Part shown: piece after piece, positions 24,212 through 33,293 of the stretch | Layout of the letters: the number at the start of each line of letters is the position of its first letter | How positions within the stretch are numbered: position 1 is the first letter of the stretch | Assembly (NCBI GenBank): GCA_009697815.1 | Contig: WLRQ01000017.1 | Coordinates: forward strand, 1-44,971 | DNA length: 44,971 bases | Direction: 5' to 3' | Origin: Actinomycetota bacterium | Lineage (GTDB): Bacteria > Actinomycetota > Actinomycetes > S36-B12 > CAIYMF01 | Notes under the pieces: model-generated | What the model was told of the DNA's origin: nothing | Database searches by the model: none | The model's input: only the letters and a program-made list of their open reading frames with translations | Position numbers and translations under genes: made by a program

Positions 24212-25098
24212 GCGAGAACAGCACACCCGAGAAGGCCTTGGACACTGAGGCAATGTCGGACGCGGCGCCGCATGACGTGGAGGCGGTCACGGAGGCGACG
24301 GCTCCCAAGGCGACCACGGCACCCAAGAGAACGAAGGCGACCACGGCACCCAAGAGAACGAAGGCGACCACGGCGAGTAAGTCCGCCGAGTCTGCCCGGC
24401 AGGCCCAGCCTCTCCCGCGCATCCGTGAGGCCTCCTCCGAGGAGACGCGACAGCTCGAGGTCCCTGTGGCGCGGACGCGACTGGTTCTCACCGACATCCC
24501 GGACTCGGCGGCGCTGCGACGTCGAGTCGAAGGACAGATTGCCGTCACGACCAACGCGGTCGAGGCCGTGGTGACCCCCCTGGTCGAGAACGTGCGAGAG
24601 CTCACCGCGGAGCGCCTCCACGCGGTCGAGGCCGTGGTGACCCCCCTGGTCGAGAACGTGCGAGAGCTCGCTGCAGAGCGCCTACACGTGGCCGATGCTG
24701 CGCTTGCCCCGTACCGCAGTCGTGTGACGTCCCGCGCGGCCGAGGCGCTGAACGTGGTCGAGGTCGCGCTCGCTCCGTACCGCAGTCGTGTGGCCACTCG
24801 CACGTCTCAGGGCCGCCACGCAATCGAGGTTGCCGTAGCCCCGCTGCTCACCTCCATGGCCGAGATGACATCGGGGAGCCGTCAGACTGCCGGTGCGATG
24901 GTGACGCCGTTGGTGGCCTCCATAGGAGCCGTCGCGACGCATGGGCGCCACAGCGCCGAGGCCGCTGTGCTCGACATCAAGGCCCGCGCACGTGAGCGTC
25001 GCCGGGTCGCGTCCGAGACGATCGCACCTGTGGCGAGCGAACTGCGGATGCGCGCGGACGTCGCGGTCGCCCGGGTTCGATCGGCCGTCAACCGCTAA
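24208..25098 (+). CDS. 22-residue-repeat amphipathic protein (HbhA/MLDS positional homologue)
   Basis: 296 residues, no signal peptide and no membrane helix. Residues 31-58 are an Ala/Thr/Pro/Lys repeat (ATTAPKRTK twice). Residues 117-248 are six tandem 22-residue helical repeats, each with Pro at position 8 (P124, P146, P168, P190, P212, P234), then two degenerate copies to residue 292. Proline-punctuated 22-mers are the pattern of apolipoprotein A amphipathic helices. Its place between an XRE gene and DUF2516 is that of HbhA (heparin-binding hemagglutinin) and Rhodococcus MLDS, a lipid-droplet coat protein. The lysine-rich part is N-terminal, not C-terminal as in HbhA. Lipid-surface binding is a good guess, not shown. 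Confidence 0.85.
   Translation: MSENSTPEKALDTEAMSDAAPHDVEAVTEATAPKATTAPKRTKATTAPKRTKATTASKSAESARQAQPLPRIREASSEETRQLEVPVARTRLVLTDIPDSAALRRRVEGQIAVTTNAVEAVVTPLVENVRELTAERLHAVEAVVTPLVENVRELAAERLHVADAALAPYRSRVTSRAAEALNVVEVALAPYRSRVATRTSQGRHAIEVAVAPLLTSMAEMTSGSRQTAGAMVTPLVASIGAVATHGRHSAEAAVLDIKARARERRRVASETIAPVASELRMRADVAVARVRSAVNR
24307..24374 (+). repeat. 27-bp tandem repeat coding for ATTAPKRTK
   Basis: Two identical 27-base units (24307-24333, 24334-24360) and half of a third, inside the lysine-rich N-terminal region. They encode a basic nonapeptide. Confidence 0.9.
24556..24951 (+). repeat. Six tandem 66-bp (22-residue) repeats
   Basis: Copies begin at 24556, 24622, 24688, 24754, 24820 and 24886. 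The first two are nearly identical at DNA level, implying recent duplication; copies three and four also pair (APYRSRV core). The proline codon is at the eighth codon in each. Confidence 0.9.
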
Positions 25099-25139
25099 CT
25101 CAGGGGGCGCCTCGTTCTGCTCCGGCCCGGGCGGTTACG

Positions 25140-25145
25140 TATGAT
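25140..25145 (+). promoter_or_regulatory. -10 box of DUF2516 gene (leaderless)
   Basis: TATGAT, one base from consensus, six bases before GTG 25152. It gives the membrane protein its own promoter independent of the XRE operon. Confidence 0.6.
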
Positions 25146-25151
25146 CCGGAC

Positions 25152-25451
25152 GTGATTTCAGTATCAGGACTCGTGTATCAAGCCGTCTACTGGGCATGCC
25201 TGATCCTGGGGGCGGTCGCGTTGATCGACGCTACCCGCCACCGGGCCGATGCCTACCCTGCGGCAGACCGCAAGACGAAGAAGTTCTGGATCGTCCTGCT
25301 CGGCGGTGGTGCCGCGGCTCAACTCCTGTTCCCCGCCCTGGGTGGAGGCATCCTCTCGATCCTTGGCCTGGCCGGGATCGTGGCTGCGATCGTCTACCTC
25401 GTCGATGTTCGCCGTCGGGTGATCGAGGCTTCGCGCGGCTCGCGCTGGTGA
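25152..25451 (+). CDS. DUF2516 membrane protein
   Basis: 99 residues from GTG. Two or three membrane segments are visible (about 9-26, 47-62, 64-86), with a polar loop HRADAYPAADRKTKKFW between the first two, which is the recognisable part of DUF2516. Function unknown. The mycobacterial counterpart Rv0476 sits behind hbhA, as this one sits behind the 22-mer repeat gene. The stop overlaps the next start by four bases (GTGA). Confidence 0.87.
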   Translation: MISVSGLVYQAVYWACLILGAVALIDATRHRADAYPAADRKTKKFWIVLLGGGAAAQLLFPALGGGILSILGLAGIVAAIVYLVDVRRRVIEASRGSRW

Positions 25452-26245
25452 CACGCGCGTCCCGCCCCGTCGGGACGATCACCCGCGGAACCACGCACCC
25501 GAATCGGCTTCGACGTGTCGATCGCTGGATCGCCCACGCGGCAGGTGCCCGGCTCCGCGGTGCGGCCGATCCGCTTGTGGTCGACCTCGGCTACGGTGCG
25601 GCTGCCTGGACCCCACGCGATCTGCGCGATCGTCTGCGCAGCATCAGACCCGATGTCACGGTGGTAGGGATCGAGATCGATCCCGTTCGAGTATCGGCAG
25701 CCATGGAGTATGCCGATGACTCCCTCACCTTTAGGCGCGGGGGTTTCGAGCTGCCGGTCGACGGCAGGCAGCCTCTGATCGTGCGCGCCTTCAACGTCTT
25801 GCGCCAATACGACGAATCCGACGTCGCGCAGGCGTGGGCGACGATGACGGCACGGCTGCACCCTGACGGGCTTCTCGTCGAAGGGACGTGTGACGAACTC
25901 GGACGTCATGCCTGGTGGGTAACCCTCGCTGCCGGCGCCTCGGAGCCGCTCTCTCTCACGCTCTCTACCAGGCTTGCCGGGCTGGGTCGGCCATCCGATC
26001 TTGCCGAGCGGCTGCCGAAGGCGTTGATCCATCGCAATGTTCCGGGTGAGCCGGTTCACGAGTTCTTGCAGCGCCTTGATCGCTGCTGGGCGACCGCGGC
26101 GCCACATGCGGATTTCGGAGCCCGTCAGAGGTGGATCGCCACCGTGTCGGCGCTGCGAGATTCGGGAGTCGAGGTGAACGACGGCCCGGGTCGATGGCGT
26201 CTCGGTGAGTTGACTGTTCCGTGGTCGGTGCTCGCCCGTTCCTAG
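25448..26245 (+). CDS. Class I SAM-dependent methyltransferase-like protein
   Basis: 265 residues from the GTG that overlaps DUF2516. A Rossmann-type SAM-binding start is visible: VVDLGYGAAAWTPRDLRDRL (motif I, D-L-G-Y-G) and VVGIEIDPVRVSAA (motif II acidic residue E/D). The C-terminal half has no distinctive motif. Substrate unknown. Proteins of this type regularly follow DUF2516 in actinobacteria. Confidence 0.78.
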   Translation: MTRASRPVGTITRGTTHPNRLRRVDRWIAHAAGARLRGAADPLVVDLGYGAAAWTPRDLRDRLRSIRPDVTVVGIEIDPVRVSAAMEYADDSLTFRRGGFELPVDGRQPLIVRAFNVLRQYDESDVAQAWATMTARLHPDGLLVEGTCDELGRHAWWVTLAAGASEPLSLTLSTRLAGLGRPSDLAERLPKALIHRNVPGEPVHEFLQRLDRCWATAAPHADFGARQRWIATVSALRDSGVEVNDGPGRWRLGELTVPWSVLARS

Positions 26246-26267
26246 GCGAACACTCCTCAGATAAAGA

Positions 26268-27026
26268 TCAGCCCTTGCCCTGGTTCGCGACCGCGGCCGC
26301 GGCGGTTGCCGCTGCTGCGGGGTCGAGGTACTCGCCGCCGCGCACTACGGGGCGAAGATTCGAGTCGAGCCGGTAGACAAGCGGAATTCCCGTGGGGATG
26401 TTCAATTCGGCGATGTCGGCGTCGGAGATGCCATCGAGGTGTTTCACCATGGCGCGCAGAGAGTTTCCGTGCGCCGCAACGAGCACGACCTTGCCGGTGC
26501 GAAGGTCGGGGACGATCACGTCCTCCCAGTAGGGCAGCAGTCGTCGTACAACGTCGGCGAGGCACTCGGTGGCGGGTCGGGCCTCCGGCGGTAGCCATGA
26601 ATAGCGGGCATCGTCCGTCTGCGCGAACTCATCGTCGGCCGCGATAGGCGGCGGGGGGACGTCGTAGGACCGGCGCCAGAGCATGAACTGCTCGTCGCCG
26701 TAGGTCGCGAGGGTTGCCTTCTTGTCCTTGCCCTGCAGCGCGCCGTAGTGCCGTTCGTTCAGCCGCCAGTTACGAGTGACGGGGATCCAGTGACGGTCGC
26801 ACGCGTTGAGCGCGATCTCGGAGGTGCGAATCGCCCTTCGCAGCAGCGAGGTGTGCAGGAGATCGGGCAGGACGCCGGCCGTGGCCAGGAGTTCGCCGCC
26901 TCGCCGGGCCTCGGCCTCGCCCTTCTCGGTGAGGTCGACGTCCACCCATCCGGTGAACAAGTTCTTGGCGTTCCAGGTGCTCTCGCCGTGGCGGAGCAGG
27001 ACCAGGGTGTACGGCGCGTTGCTCAT
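26268..27026 (-). CDS. gpmA: 2,3-bisphosphoglycerate-dependent phosphoglycerate mutase
   Basis: 252 residues. Interconverts 3- and 2-phosphoglycerate in glycolysis. The phospho-His motif is [20 protein letters not shown] (H13), with [29 protein letters not shown], and [23 protein letters not shown] short Ala-rich tail follows residue 235. Upstream order mshA-YbjN-gpm equals the mycobacterial Rv0486-Rv0489 block. Confidence 0.96.
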   Translation of the reverse strand: MSNAPYTLVLLRHGESTWNAKNLFTGWVDVDLTEKGEAEARRGGELLATAGVLPDLLHTSLLRRAIRTSEIALNACDRHWIPVTRNWRLNERHYGALQGKDKKATLATYGDEQFMLWRRSYDVPPPPIAADDEFAQTDDARYSWLPPEARPATECLADVVRRLLPYWEDVIVPDLRTGKVVLVAAHGNSLRAMVKHLDGISDADIAELNIPTGIPLVYRLDSNLRPVVRGGEYLDPAAAATAAAAVANQGKG

Positions 27027-27074
27027 GGTCGCTCATTGTGCCCGATTGCGAGAGCGAAACCGACGCGCACGGTG

Positions 27075-27572
27075 TCAGTCGCCCGGTTCGGCGATGTGAC
27101 GGAACGCCTCAAGGTTGGAAGTTGATTCACCGCGGCTCGTGCGCCATTCCCATTCGCGCTTGATAGCACTGGAGAATCCGAGCTCCAGGATCGTGTTGAA
27201 CGAGCCGTCGGCGTACTCGAGGACTGAGCCGAGGATGCGATCGACCTCATGTGCGTTGACAGAGCTAAGAGGGAGCCGGCCGGAAAGGTAGATGTCACCG
27301 AGGTGGTCGATGGCGAACGAGACTCCGTACATCCGGAGGTTGCGTTCGAGCATCCAGCGGTAGACGCGTTCGGCGTTCTCGTCGACGTGACGGGCGACGA
27401 ACGCCTGCACTGTCACAGCATGCTCGCCCACGACGATCGAGCAGGTGGTCTTCTGTTTGCGTTCGCCAGGAAGTACCACGACGAAGCGACCGGGCTCGGA
27501 CTCCTCGACCTCGAGGTCGTGGTCAGCCAGGGCCGCTCGCAGGATGGCCGAGGCCTCGGCCGACGCGGTCAC
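27075..27572 (-). CDS. YbjN-domain protein
   Basis: 165 residues from the GTG overlapping the mshA stop by four bases. YbjN domains resemble type III secretion chaperones; the role in actinobacteria is unknown. Visible: [27 protein letters not shown], then [24 protein letters not shown] and [14 protein letters not shown]. Always found between mshA and gpm in mycobacteria (Rv0487), so a link to mycothiol or redox balance is possible but unproven. Confidence 0.88.
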   Translation of the reverse strand: MTASAEASAILRAALADHDLEVEESEPGRFVVVLPGERKQKTTCSIVVGEHAVTVQAFVARHVDENAERVYRWMLERNLRMYGVSFAIDHLGDIYLSGRLPLSSVNAHEVDRILGSVLEYADGSFNTILELGFSSAIKREWEWRTSRGESTSNLEAFRHIAEPGD

Positions 27573-28912
27573 GTGCGTGAGCCGGCGCGGATGCGCGATG
27601 CGCCACGTTCGGCCATCGCGTCGCGGTACACCTCGAGGGTGGCCTCGGCCGTGGCCTCCCAACCGAACCGGGACGCATGGGCGGTTGCCCCGGCGGACAG
27701 CCGCCTGAGAAGCCCCGGATCAGTGACGGTTCGGCCCAGGGTTTCGGCCCACACCAGGGGATCATGGCCGTCGACCAGTAGTCCGCTGATTCCGTCGGCG
27801 ACGGCAGTCGGGAGCCCACCGACACGGGCCGCGACCACAGGGGTGCCGCAGGCCTGTGCCTCGACAGCGACGAGCCCGAAAGACTCCGAGTAGGACGGCA
27901 CCACGCAGATGTCGGCTGCGCGGTACCAGTCGGCGAGACGCACACGGTCGACGGGCGGTACGAAGCGGACGAGGTCGCCGATTCCGTTCGCCGTCGCGAG
28001 GTCCTCGAGCGCGTGTGGGTGTGCCATCCCGGTGCCCGAGGGACCTCCGCAGATCACGACGTGGAGGCGCTCGCGCAGGCTGGGCGTCGCGGAGACCATC
28101 GCGGCCACGGCCTTGATGAGCACGTCGGGTGCCTTCAGCGGCTGGATCCTGCCCACGAAAAGCAGGACGAGCTTGTCGGGATCGACCCCGACCCGTGCCC
28201 GTGCACCGGCGCGCCCGAGGGGTGAGAACACGTCGAGATCCACGCCCGGATTGATGACCGCGACCTGGTGCGGACGTGCGGCATAGAGGTCGAGCAGTTG
28301 CTGTGCCTCGGCTTCGGTGTTGGCGACGATGCGATCCGAGGCCTCGACCACCTGCTGCTCACCGATCACTCTGCCGTCAGGCTCGGGGAGGTCGCCCTCG
28401 GCAAGTGTGAGGTTCTTGACCTTCGCCATCGTGTGCATGGCATGGACGAGCGGGACGTTCCAACGCTCGGCCGCCAGCCAGCCGACCTGACCAGAAAGCC
28501 AATAGTGCGAGTGGACTACGTCGTACCAACCCTCGGGCCGCGATGCCTCGGCGCGAAGGATCCCAGAGGTGACCGCGCAGAGTTGCCCGGGGAGATCCTC
28601 TTTCGCCAACCCTTGGAAGGGCCCGGCGGTGATATGTCGCACCGTCACGCCGGGTGCCATCGCGACGCTCGACGGCAGGTCGCCCGAGGTGGCGCGCGTG
28701 AAGATGTCGACCTCGACTCCACGTCGCGCAAGTCGACGGGCGACCTCGGTGACGTAGACGTTCATACCTCCGGCGTCGCCCGTGCCCGGCTGGTCTAGAG
28801 GCGAGGTGTGAACGGAGAGTACGGCGACCCTTCGCGGCACTGGTCGATCATCACCCACCAGGGACAGGGGCCGCGCGGGCCGAGATCGCTGGAGGTCGGA
28901 CTCGAGTGGCAT
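27569..28912 (-). CDS. mshA: D-inositol-3-phosphate glycosyltransferase
   Basis: 447 residues from ATG 28912, with AAGGTGA just upstream. MshA joins GlcNAc from UDP-GlcNAc to inositol-3-phosphate, the first step of mycothiol synthesis. GT-B fold of family GT4: N-terminal [33 protein letters not shown] region (key residues S-P and G-G-M-N-V-Y), middle [12 protein letters not shown]-terminal [14 protein letters not shown], and donor-site [22 protein letters not shown]. Together with mshD it shows that the host makes mycothiol. Confidence 0.95.
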   Translation of the reverse strand: MPLESDLQRSRPARPLSLVGDDRPVPRRVAVLSVHTSPLDQPGTGDAGGMNVYVTEVARRLARRGVEVDIFTRATSGDLPSSVAMAPGVTVRHITAGPFQGLAKEDLPGQLCAVTSGILRAEASRPEGWYDVVHSHYWLSGQVGWLAAERWNVPLVHAMHTMAKVKNLTLAEGDLPEPDGRVIGEQQVVEASDRIVANTEAEAQQLLDLYAARPHQVAVINPGVDLDVFSPLGRAGARARVGVDPDKLVLLFVGRIQPLKAPDVLIKAVAAMVSATPSLRERLHVVICGGPSGTGMAHPHALEDLATANGIGDLVRFVPPVDRVRLADWYRAADICVVPSYSESFGLVAVEAQACGTPVVAARVGGLPTAVADGISGLLVDGHDPLVWAETLGRTVTDPGLLRRLSAGATAHASRFGWEATAEATLEVYRDAMAERGASRIRAGSRT

Positions 28913-29132
28913 CGTCACCTTGAGGTCCCTCCCCACTGAGCGTCGCGACGGAACGAGCAAGAGAGCCTGCAGAGCCGATGGCACCCAGAAACGCGGGCGA
29001 GTGACGACATGGGCCCGCAAGGTGCGAACGGTGGTTCAGTCTCCCGCATTCCCCTTGTGCCGGCGATACGAGCCCCGGACTGCGGAGCGGGCGGCCACCT
29101 GATCACGGTCGAACAGGTCGTCCGTTCACCGT

Positions 29133-29810
29133 TTAAAGGCGCTCGAGCATGGCCTCGGGATCGACCTCGGAGTAGGGCGCACCTGTTGCGACGTACACCA
29201 CGCGCTTGGCGATCGTCACCGCGTGGTCGGCGAACCGCTCGTAGAAGCGCGAGAGCAGGGTGACGTCAACGGCAGCCTCGACCCCGAAGTTCCAGGTGGG
29301 TGAGAGCACGGTGACGAAGAGCTCTCGGTGGAGCTTGTCCATCTCCTCGTCAGTGCGTGCGATGTCGGCGGCCATGGTGATGTCCTTGGTGGCGATCACC
29401 GATCCGGTCTTGCCGACGACGTTCTGCGCTACGGCGCCCATCGCCTGGAAAGTGGGGCGCAACTGCGCCGGGATTGCCGAGGCGGGGTAGCGCATCCGGG
29501 CCGACTTCGCGATGTGCGCGGCGAGGTCGCCCATCCGCTCGAGGGAGGCCGAGATCCGCAATGCGGCAACCACGATGCGCAGGTCGGTGGCCACCGGCTG
29601 CTGGCGGGCTGATACCTGGAAGCAGTCGGCCTCCACCTTCGCTGCGATGGCGTCGATCGCCTCGTCGCCTGCAATCACGCTCTCGGCGAGCGAGAGGTCT
29701 GCGTCGAGCAGTGCCTGTGTGGCACGGTTCATCGCGGACGCGACAAGCCGGGTCATCTCGACGAGATCGTCGCTCACCCGGTCGAGCTGCTCGTGGTAGG
29801 CCTCGCGCAT
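29133..29810 (-). CDS. phoU: Phosphate-signalling regulator PhoU
   Basis: 225 residues from ATG 29810 with GAGGA ten bases before. PhoU bridges the Pst transporter and the histidine kinase and holds the Pho response off when phosphate is ample. Two three-helix-bundle repeats are visible: MREAYHEQLDRVSDDLVEM ... ATDLRIVVAALRISASLERMGDLAAHIAK and the second ending LLSRFYERFADHAVTIAKRVVYV; the R-(I/F)-x-x-x-L-E/Y-R-x-x-D pattern is the metal-binding motif. It is divergent from senX3/regX3, the usual arrangement. Confidence 0.95.
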   Translation of the reverse strand: MREAYHEQLDRVSDDLVEMTRLVASAMNRATQALLDADLSLAESVIAGDEAIDAIAAKVEADCFQVSARQQPVATDLRIVVAALRISASLERMGDLAAHIAKSARMRYPASAIPAQLRPTFQAMGAVAQNVVGKTGSVIATKDITMAADIARTDEEMDKLHRELFVTVLSPTWNFGVEAAVDVTLLSRFYERFADHAVTIAKRVVYVATGAPYSEVDPEAMLERL

Positions 29811-29963
29811 GGGGTTGGTCCTCGTCGTGGTGTGGTGACGTGCGTGGGGTAGAGCACCTGGCTCACCACACAGGACCTCAAGCCGGTCGTGATCCGGGCG
29901 CCAGCCTCCAGGGTAGGCCAGTAGGACCCCGAACCGGTGCAGGCGGGAGGCGCGAACCTTTCT

Positions 29964-29985
29964 GGCAGGTGAACATCTGGTGCCC
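29964..29985 (-). promoter_or_regulatory. Possible PHO box between phoU and senX3
   Basis: On the minus strand a good unit GTTCACCTGCC (29964-29974) is preceded directly by a weaker unit GGGCACCAGAT (29975-29985). Position suits autoregulation of phoU and the divergent kinase genes. Weaker than the pstS box. Confidence 0.5.
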
Positions 29986-30053
29986 CGGATGAACAACGGG
30001 CGAAGACCTTCCATCCCGCGGGCTCGTGCGTGGGTCTCCTGGCATTCTCGGCC

Positions 30054-30059
30054 TATCGT
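30054..30059 (+). promoter_or_regulatory. -10 box of senX3 (leaderless)
   Basis: TATCGT six bases before GTG 30066. No clear -35, as expected if an activator binds upstream. Confidence 0.45.
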
Positions 30060-30065
30060 GGGGCC

Positions 30066-31241
30066 GTGGACGTTGCCGGCTCTGTGGCGCTCGCCTCTGT
30101 GGTCGGCCTCGTCGCTGGCGGGGCGGCGGGATGGTTGCTGGCCGCTCGCCGCGAGAGTGGTCGGGTGCCGGCCTCATTCGACGTTGACGGTGTCCCGTCC
30201 CCGAATGTTCCCGAAGGCCTTGGGCGGCTGCTCGCGGTACTGCCCGGTGCTGCCTTTGTCGTGGGTGCCGACAACACCGTCCTACGCGCATCGGCCGAGT
30301 CGGCCACGCTCGGGATTCTGCTGGGCAGCCGGGTAGTGATCCCCGAGATCTTGACCTTGGTCACCGCGGTGCGCCATGACGGAGTCATCCGCGAGGAGGA
30401 TGTCGAACTTCGGCGTCCCCCGCTGGGTAAGGGGGTAGTACACGCGCGAGTGCGCGTAGCCCCGCTCTCGCCCACCGCTGCCCTCGTCCTCGTGGAGGAC
30501 CTCTCCGACGCTTATCGCATCGATGCGGTACGTCGGGATTTCGTTGCGAATGTCTCGCACGAGCTCAAGACTCCGGTCGGCGCGTTGTCGTTGCTGGCCG
30601 AGGCCGTGCAGGCCGCAAGCGATGATCCCGAGGCGGTGCAGCGCTTCTCGGCGCGCATGCAGATCGAGTCGCAGCGCTTGTCGAACCTGGTCAACGACCT
30701 CATCGACCTTTCCCGCCTGCAGAGTCACGATCCGCTTCGGCACCCAGGCCCGGTGGAGATCGACCACCTTGTCTCTGAGGCGGTCGATGCGACGAAGCTG
30801 CTCGCGCACGCGCGGGACATCGAAGTCGTGGTCGCTGAACCGAGCGGCGCCGTGGTGTTGGGAGATGAGAGCCAGCTCGTGATGGCTCTGCGTAATCTGC
30901 TCACGAATGCACTCGCGTATTCGCCGCCTGGCACCCGCGTGGCCGTTGGTACGCGCCGGGCCGGAGAGCTCGTCGAGATCAGCGTCACCGACCAGGGCAT
31001 CGGCATCCCCGTGGACGAGCAGTCACGCATCTTTGAGCGCTTCTACCGGGTTGACCCCGCTCGCTCTCGGCTCACCGGTGGCACCGGGCTCGGCCTAGCG
31101 ATTGTCAAGCACGTATGCGTCAACCATGGCGGCGATTGCGCGGTCTGGTCCGTCGAAGGTGCGGGTTCGACCTTCACCCTGCGTCTCCCGTTGGCTGCCG
31201 CCAGCGATGCCAATGCCCTCGAAGGAGTGCACTCCTCATGA
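30066..31241 (+). CDS. senX3: Phosphate sensor histidine kinase SenX3/PhoR
   Basis: 391 residues from GTG 30066. One N-terminal membrane segment (about 5-26), a PAS-like region (about 55-150), then HisKA with the phospho-acceptor H165 in FVANVSHELKTPVGALSLLAEA and HATPase_c with the N-box NLLTNALAYSPPGTRV, DQGIGIP and GTGLGLAIVKHV. It detects the phosphate state through Pst/PhoU and phosphorylates RegX3. Only one membrane helix and no periplasmic sensor, typical of this family. The stop overlaps regX3 by four bases. Confidence 0.94.
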   Translation: MDVAGSVALASVVGLVAGGAAGWLLAARRESGRVPASFDVDGVPSPNVPEGLGRLLAVLPGAAFVVGADNTVLRASAESATLGILLGSRVVIPEILTLVTAVRHDGVIREEDVELRRPPLGKGVVHARVRVAPLSPTAALVLVEDLSDAYRIDAVRRDFVANVSHELKTPVGALSLLAEAVQAASDDPEAVQRFSARMQIESQRLSNLVNDLIDLSRLQSHDPLRHPGPVEIDHLVSEAVDATKLLAHARDIEVVVAEPSGAVVLGDESQLVMALRNLLTNALAYSPPGTRVAVGTRRAGELVEISVTDQGIGIPVDEQSRIFERFYRVDPARSRLTGGTGLGLAIVKHVCVNHGGDCAVWSVEGAGSTFTLRLPLAAASDANALEGVHSS

Positions 31242-31918
31242 CCCGTGTCCTCGTTGTCGAAGACGAAGAATCTTTCTCCGATGCCCTGTCGTTCATGCTG
31301 CGCAAAGAGGGGTTCGAGGTCGGCATCGCCAGCACGGGCCCCGAGGCCGTGGCCATGTTCGACCAGCACGGCGCCGACCTTGTGCTGCTCGACCTCATGC
31401 TGCCGGGCATGTCGGGCACCGAGGTATGCCGGAGCCTGCGCCAGCGTTCCAGCGTCCCGATCATCATGGTCACGGCGAAGGACGGGGAGGTCGACAAGGT
31501 GGTCGGGCTCGAGCTCGGGGCCGACGACTACGTCACCAAGCCGTTCTCCTCACGGGAGCTCGTCGCGCGAATCCGTGCGGTGCTGCGCCGGATCGGGGAG
31601 CCCGAGGATCTCCTGCCCGCTCTGCTCGAGGCCGGCCCCGTGCGCATGGACATCGAGAGACATGTCGTGTCGGTGGACGGCGAGCCGGTGTCCTTGCCAC
31701 TCAAGGAGTTCGAACTGCTCGAGATCCTCTTGCGCAATGCGGGCCGGGTGCTTACCCGTGGTGTGTTGATCGATCGAGTGTGGGGCTCCGACTACGTCGG
31801 CGACGGCAAGACCCTCGACGTTCATGTGAAGCGCCTGCGCGCCAAGATCGAGGCCGATCCGGCCACGCCCGTGTACCTGGTCACTGTGCGCGGCCTGGGC
31901 TACAAGTTCGAGACGTGA
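31238..31918 (+). CDS. regX3: Phosphate response regulator RegX3/PhoP
   Basis: 226 residues from ATG 31238 with GAAGGAG upstream. Receiver domain with the phosphorylated D52 (VLLDLMLPG), acidic pocket E8-D9, and K101 (YVTKPF). OmpR-type winged helix at about 130-226: LPLKEFELLEILLRNAGRV, LIDRVWGSDYVGDGKTLDVHVKRLRAKI, VRGLGYKFET. Expected to bind the PHO boxes at 5068-5089 and 29964-29985. Confidence 0.95.
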   Translation: MTRVLVVEDEESFSDALSFMLRKEGFEVGIASTGPEAVAMFDQHGADLVLLDLMLPGMSGTEVCRSLRQRSSVPIIMVTAKDGEVDKVVGLELGADDYVTKPFSSRELVARIRAVLRRIGEPEDLLPALLEAGPVRMDIERHVVSVDGEPVSLPLKEFELLEILLRNAGRVLTRGVLIDRVWGSDYVGDGKTLDVHVKRLRAKIEADPATPVYLVTVRGLGYKFET

Positions 31919-31958
31919 CCCTGCCGGGTGCAAGCCCGAGCGGGCAGATCCAGCGGGC

Positions 31959-32513
31959 TCAGGCCTGCGGGGCGATTCCCTCGTAGATTCCGATCGGCAG
32001 CACAGTCATCACGCTCAGCGGCGTGGGCTGCCCGGCGACCGTGAAGGTCAGTTGCACCTGGACGAAGGCGCTGGGGCTGACGTTGAGCCCGGTGATGTCG
32101 ATGTGGGTATCGCTGTTGTAGCCGAAGCGGGTGCTGGATGCGGCTGGCTTGGCGGCCGAGGCGGCGGGCAGTGTCAGTGCTCCATCGACTACCCCTGGGC
32201 CCGTGAAAGCCACTTTCGCATCGGCCTGGGAGACGATCGTGACCCCGGTGAGGGCGTCTGCGTCGGTTCCCGTGTTGACCATGGTGCCGATGAGGGTCGC
32301 CGAGTTGGACCCTGAGGGGCCCATGACGATCGTGAGGTCGCGGATCTGGAGGGCTCCGATGTCCGCCGTGGTGCCGTTGCCTGAGTCCTTCTGCTGCCCG
32401 GTGGCCGCATCGAATCCGATGGCGCAGCCCGAGAGAGCCGGCATCAGCGCGAACGTCAGAGCGAGGACTGCTGTGGCGGTGCGCACCGAGATGCGGCGGG
32501 TGTTGCGAGGCAC
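31959..32513 (-). CDS. Lipoprotein (DUF461-like)
   Basis: 184 residues. The signal peptide ends in lipobox ALSGC with C30 as lipid anchor. The mature part is beta-rich and resembles the DUF461/PCu(A)C-like lipoproteins found next to phoP in Streptomyces: IRDLTIVMGPSGSNSATLIGTMVNTG, an IgG-like pattern, and a C-terminal PLSVMTVLPIGIYEG. No Met/His copper motif of true PCu(A)C is seen. Convergent with regX3. Function unknown. Confidence 0.8.
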   Translation of the reverse strand: MPRNTRRISVRTATAVLALTFALMPALSGCAIGFDAATGQQKDSGNGTTADIGALQIRDLTIVMGPSGSNSATLIGTMVNTGTDADALTGVTIVSQADAKVAFTGPGVVDGALTLPAASAAKPAASSTRFGYNSDTHIDITGLNVSPSAFVQVQLTFTVAGQPTPLSVMTVLPIGIYEGIAPQA

Positions 32514-32755
32514 GGGTTCGCTCCTGGATGACCGGGCGTGACGGGCTGAACTGGCGGGGCCAGCCTAGGGCATCGTCCCCGCGATGTACGTCGAGGCCGA
32601 CCTTCAGGGCCGCGGAGCGCTCGTCCTCCCGAAGGATTACCCGGTCAGGGCTTGACGCGGACCCCCTTCATGTGGCCTCTGACCTGCGATGACGGCTCGT
32701 CTGGGTCCGAATTGCCGTGGTAAACTCCAGTTTCCTGGAAAGGGGAACCCCACCA

Positions 32756-33238
32756 ATGACGTTCTCGGTTGGCGACACGGTTGTCTATCCGCACCACGGT
32801 GCAGCCTCGATTGAAGCCATCGAAATGCGGGTCGTGAAGGGCGTCGAGGTTGCCTACCTCGTGCTTCGCGTCGCCCAGGGAGATCTGACGGTGCGCGTCC
32901 CCTCGGACAACGTCGACCTCGTCGGTGTCCGCGACGTGGTCAATCAGGAAGGGCTCGAGAAGGTGTTCGACGTCCTTCGCCAGCCCTACACCGAAGAGCC
33001 CACCAACTGGTCCCGGCGTTACAAGGCCAACCTGGAGAAGCTCGCCAGTGGCGATGTCATCAAGGTGGCCGAGGTTGTCCGCGACCTCTGGCGTCGTGAG
33101 CGCGAGCGCGGACTCTCCGCCGGTGAGAAGCGCATGCTGGCCAAGGCACGCCAAATCCTCGTGTCCGAGCTCGCACTTGCCGAGAACACGAATGAGGACA
33201 AGGCCGAGGCGATTCTCGACGAGGTACTCGCCTCCTGA
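32756..33238 (+). CDS. carD: CarD-type RNA polymerase-binding transcription factor
   Basis: 160 residues from ATG 32756. CarD binds the beta subunit of RNA polymerase and stabilises open complexes at rRNA and other promoters; it is essential in mycobacteria. The N-terminal Tudor-like domain [23 protein letters not shown] and the C-terminal helical DNA-binding part with a conserved Trp ([14 protein letters not shown]84) are intact. The AAGGGG ribosome site is ten bases upstream; a likely -10 TAAACT is at 32720. The order carD, PIN-TRAM, ispD, ispF, cysS, rlmB is conserved in actinobacteria. Confidence 0.96.
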   Translation: MTFSVGDTVVYPHHGAASIEAIEMRVVKGVEVAYLVLRVAQGDLTVRVPSDNVDLVGVRDVVNQEGLEKVFDVLRQPYTEEPTNWSRRYKANLEKLASGDVIKVAEVVRDLWRRERERGLSAGEKRMLAKARQILVSELALAENTNEDKAEAILDEVLAS

Positions 33239-33293
33239 CCGCCGCGACCGCGGTGGCCGTGTGGTCCTCGGCGTTCTCGAAGAAGGTTGGCGT

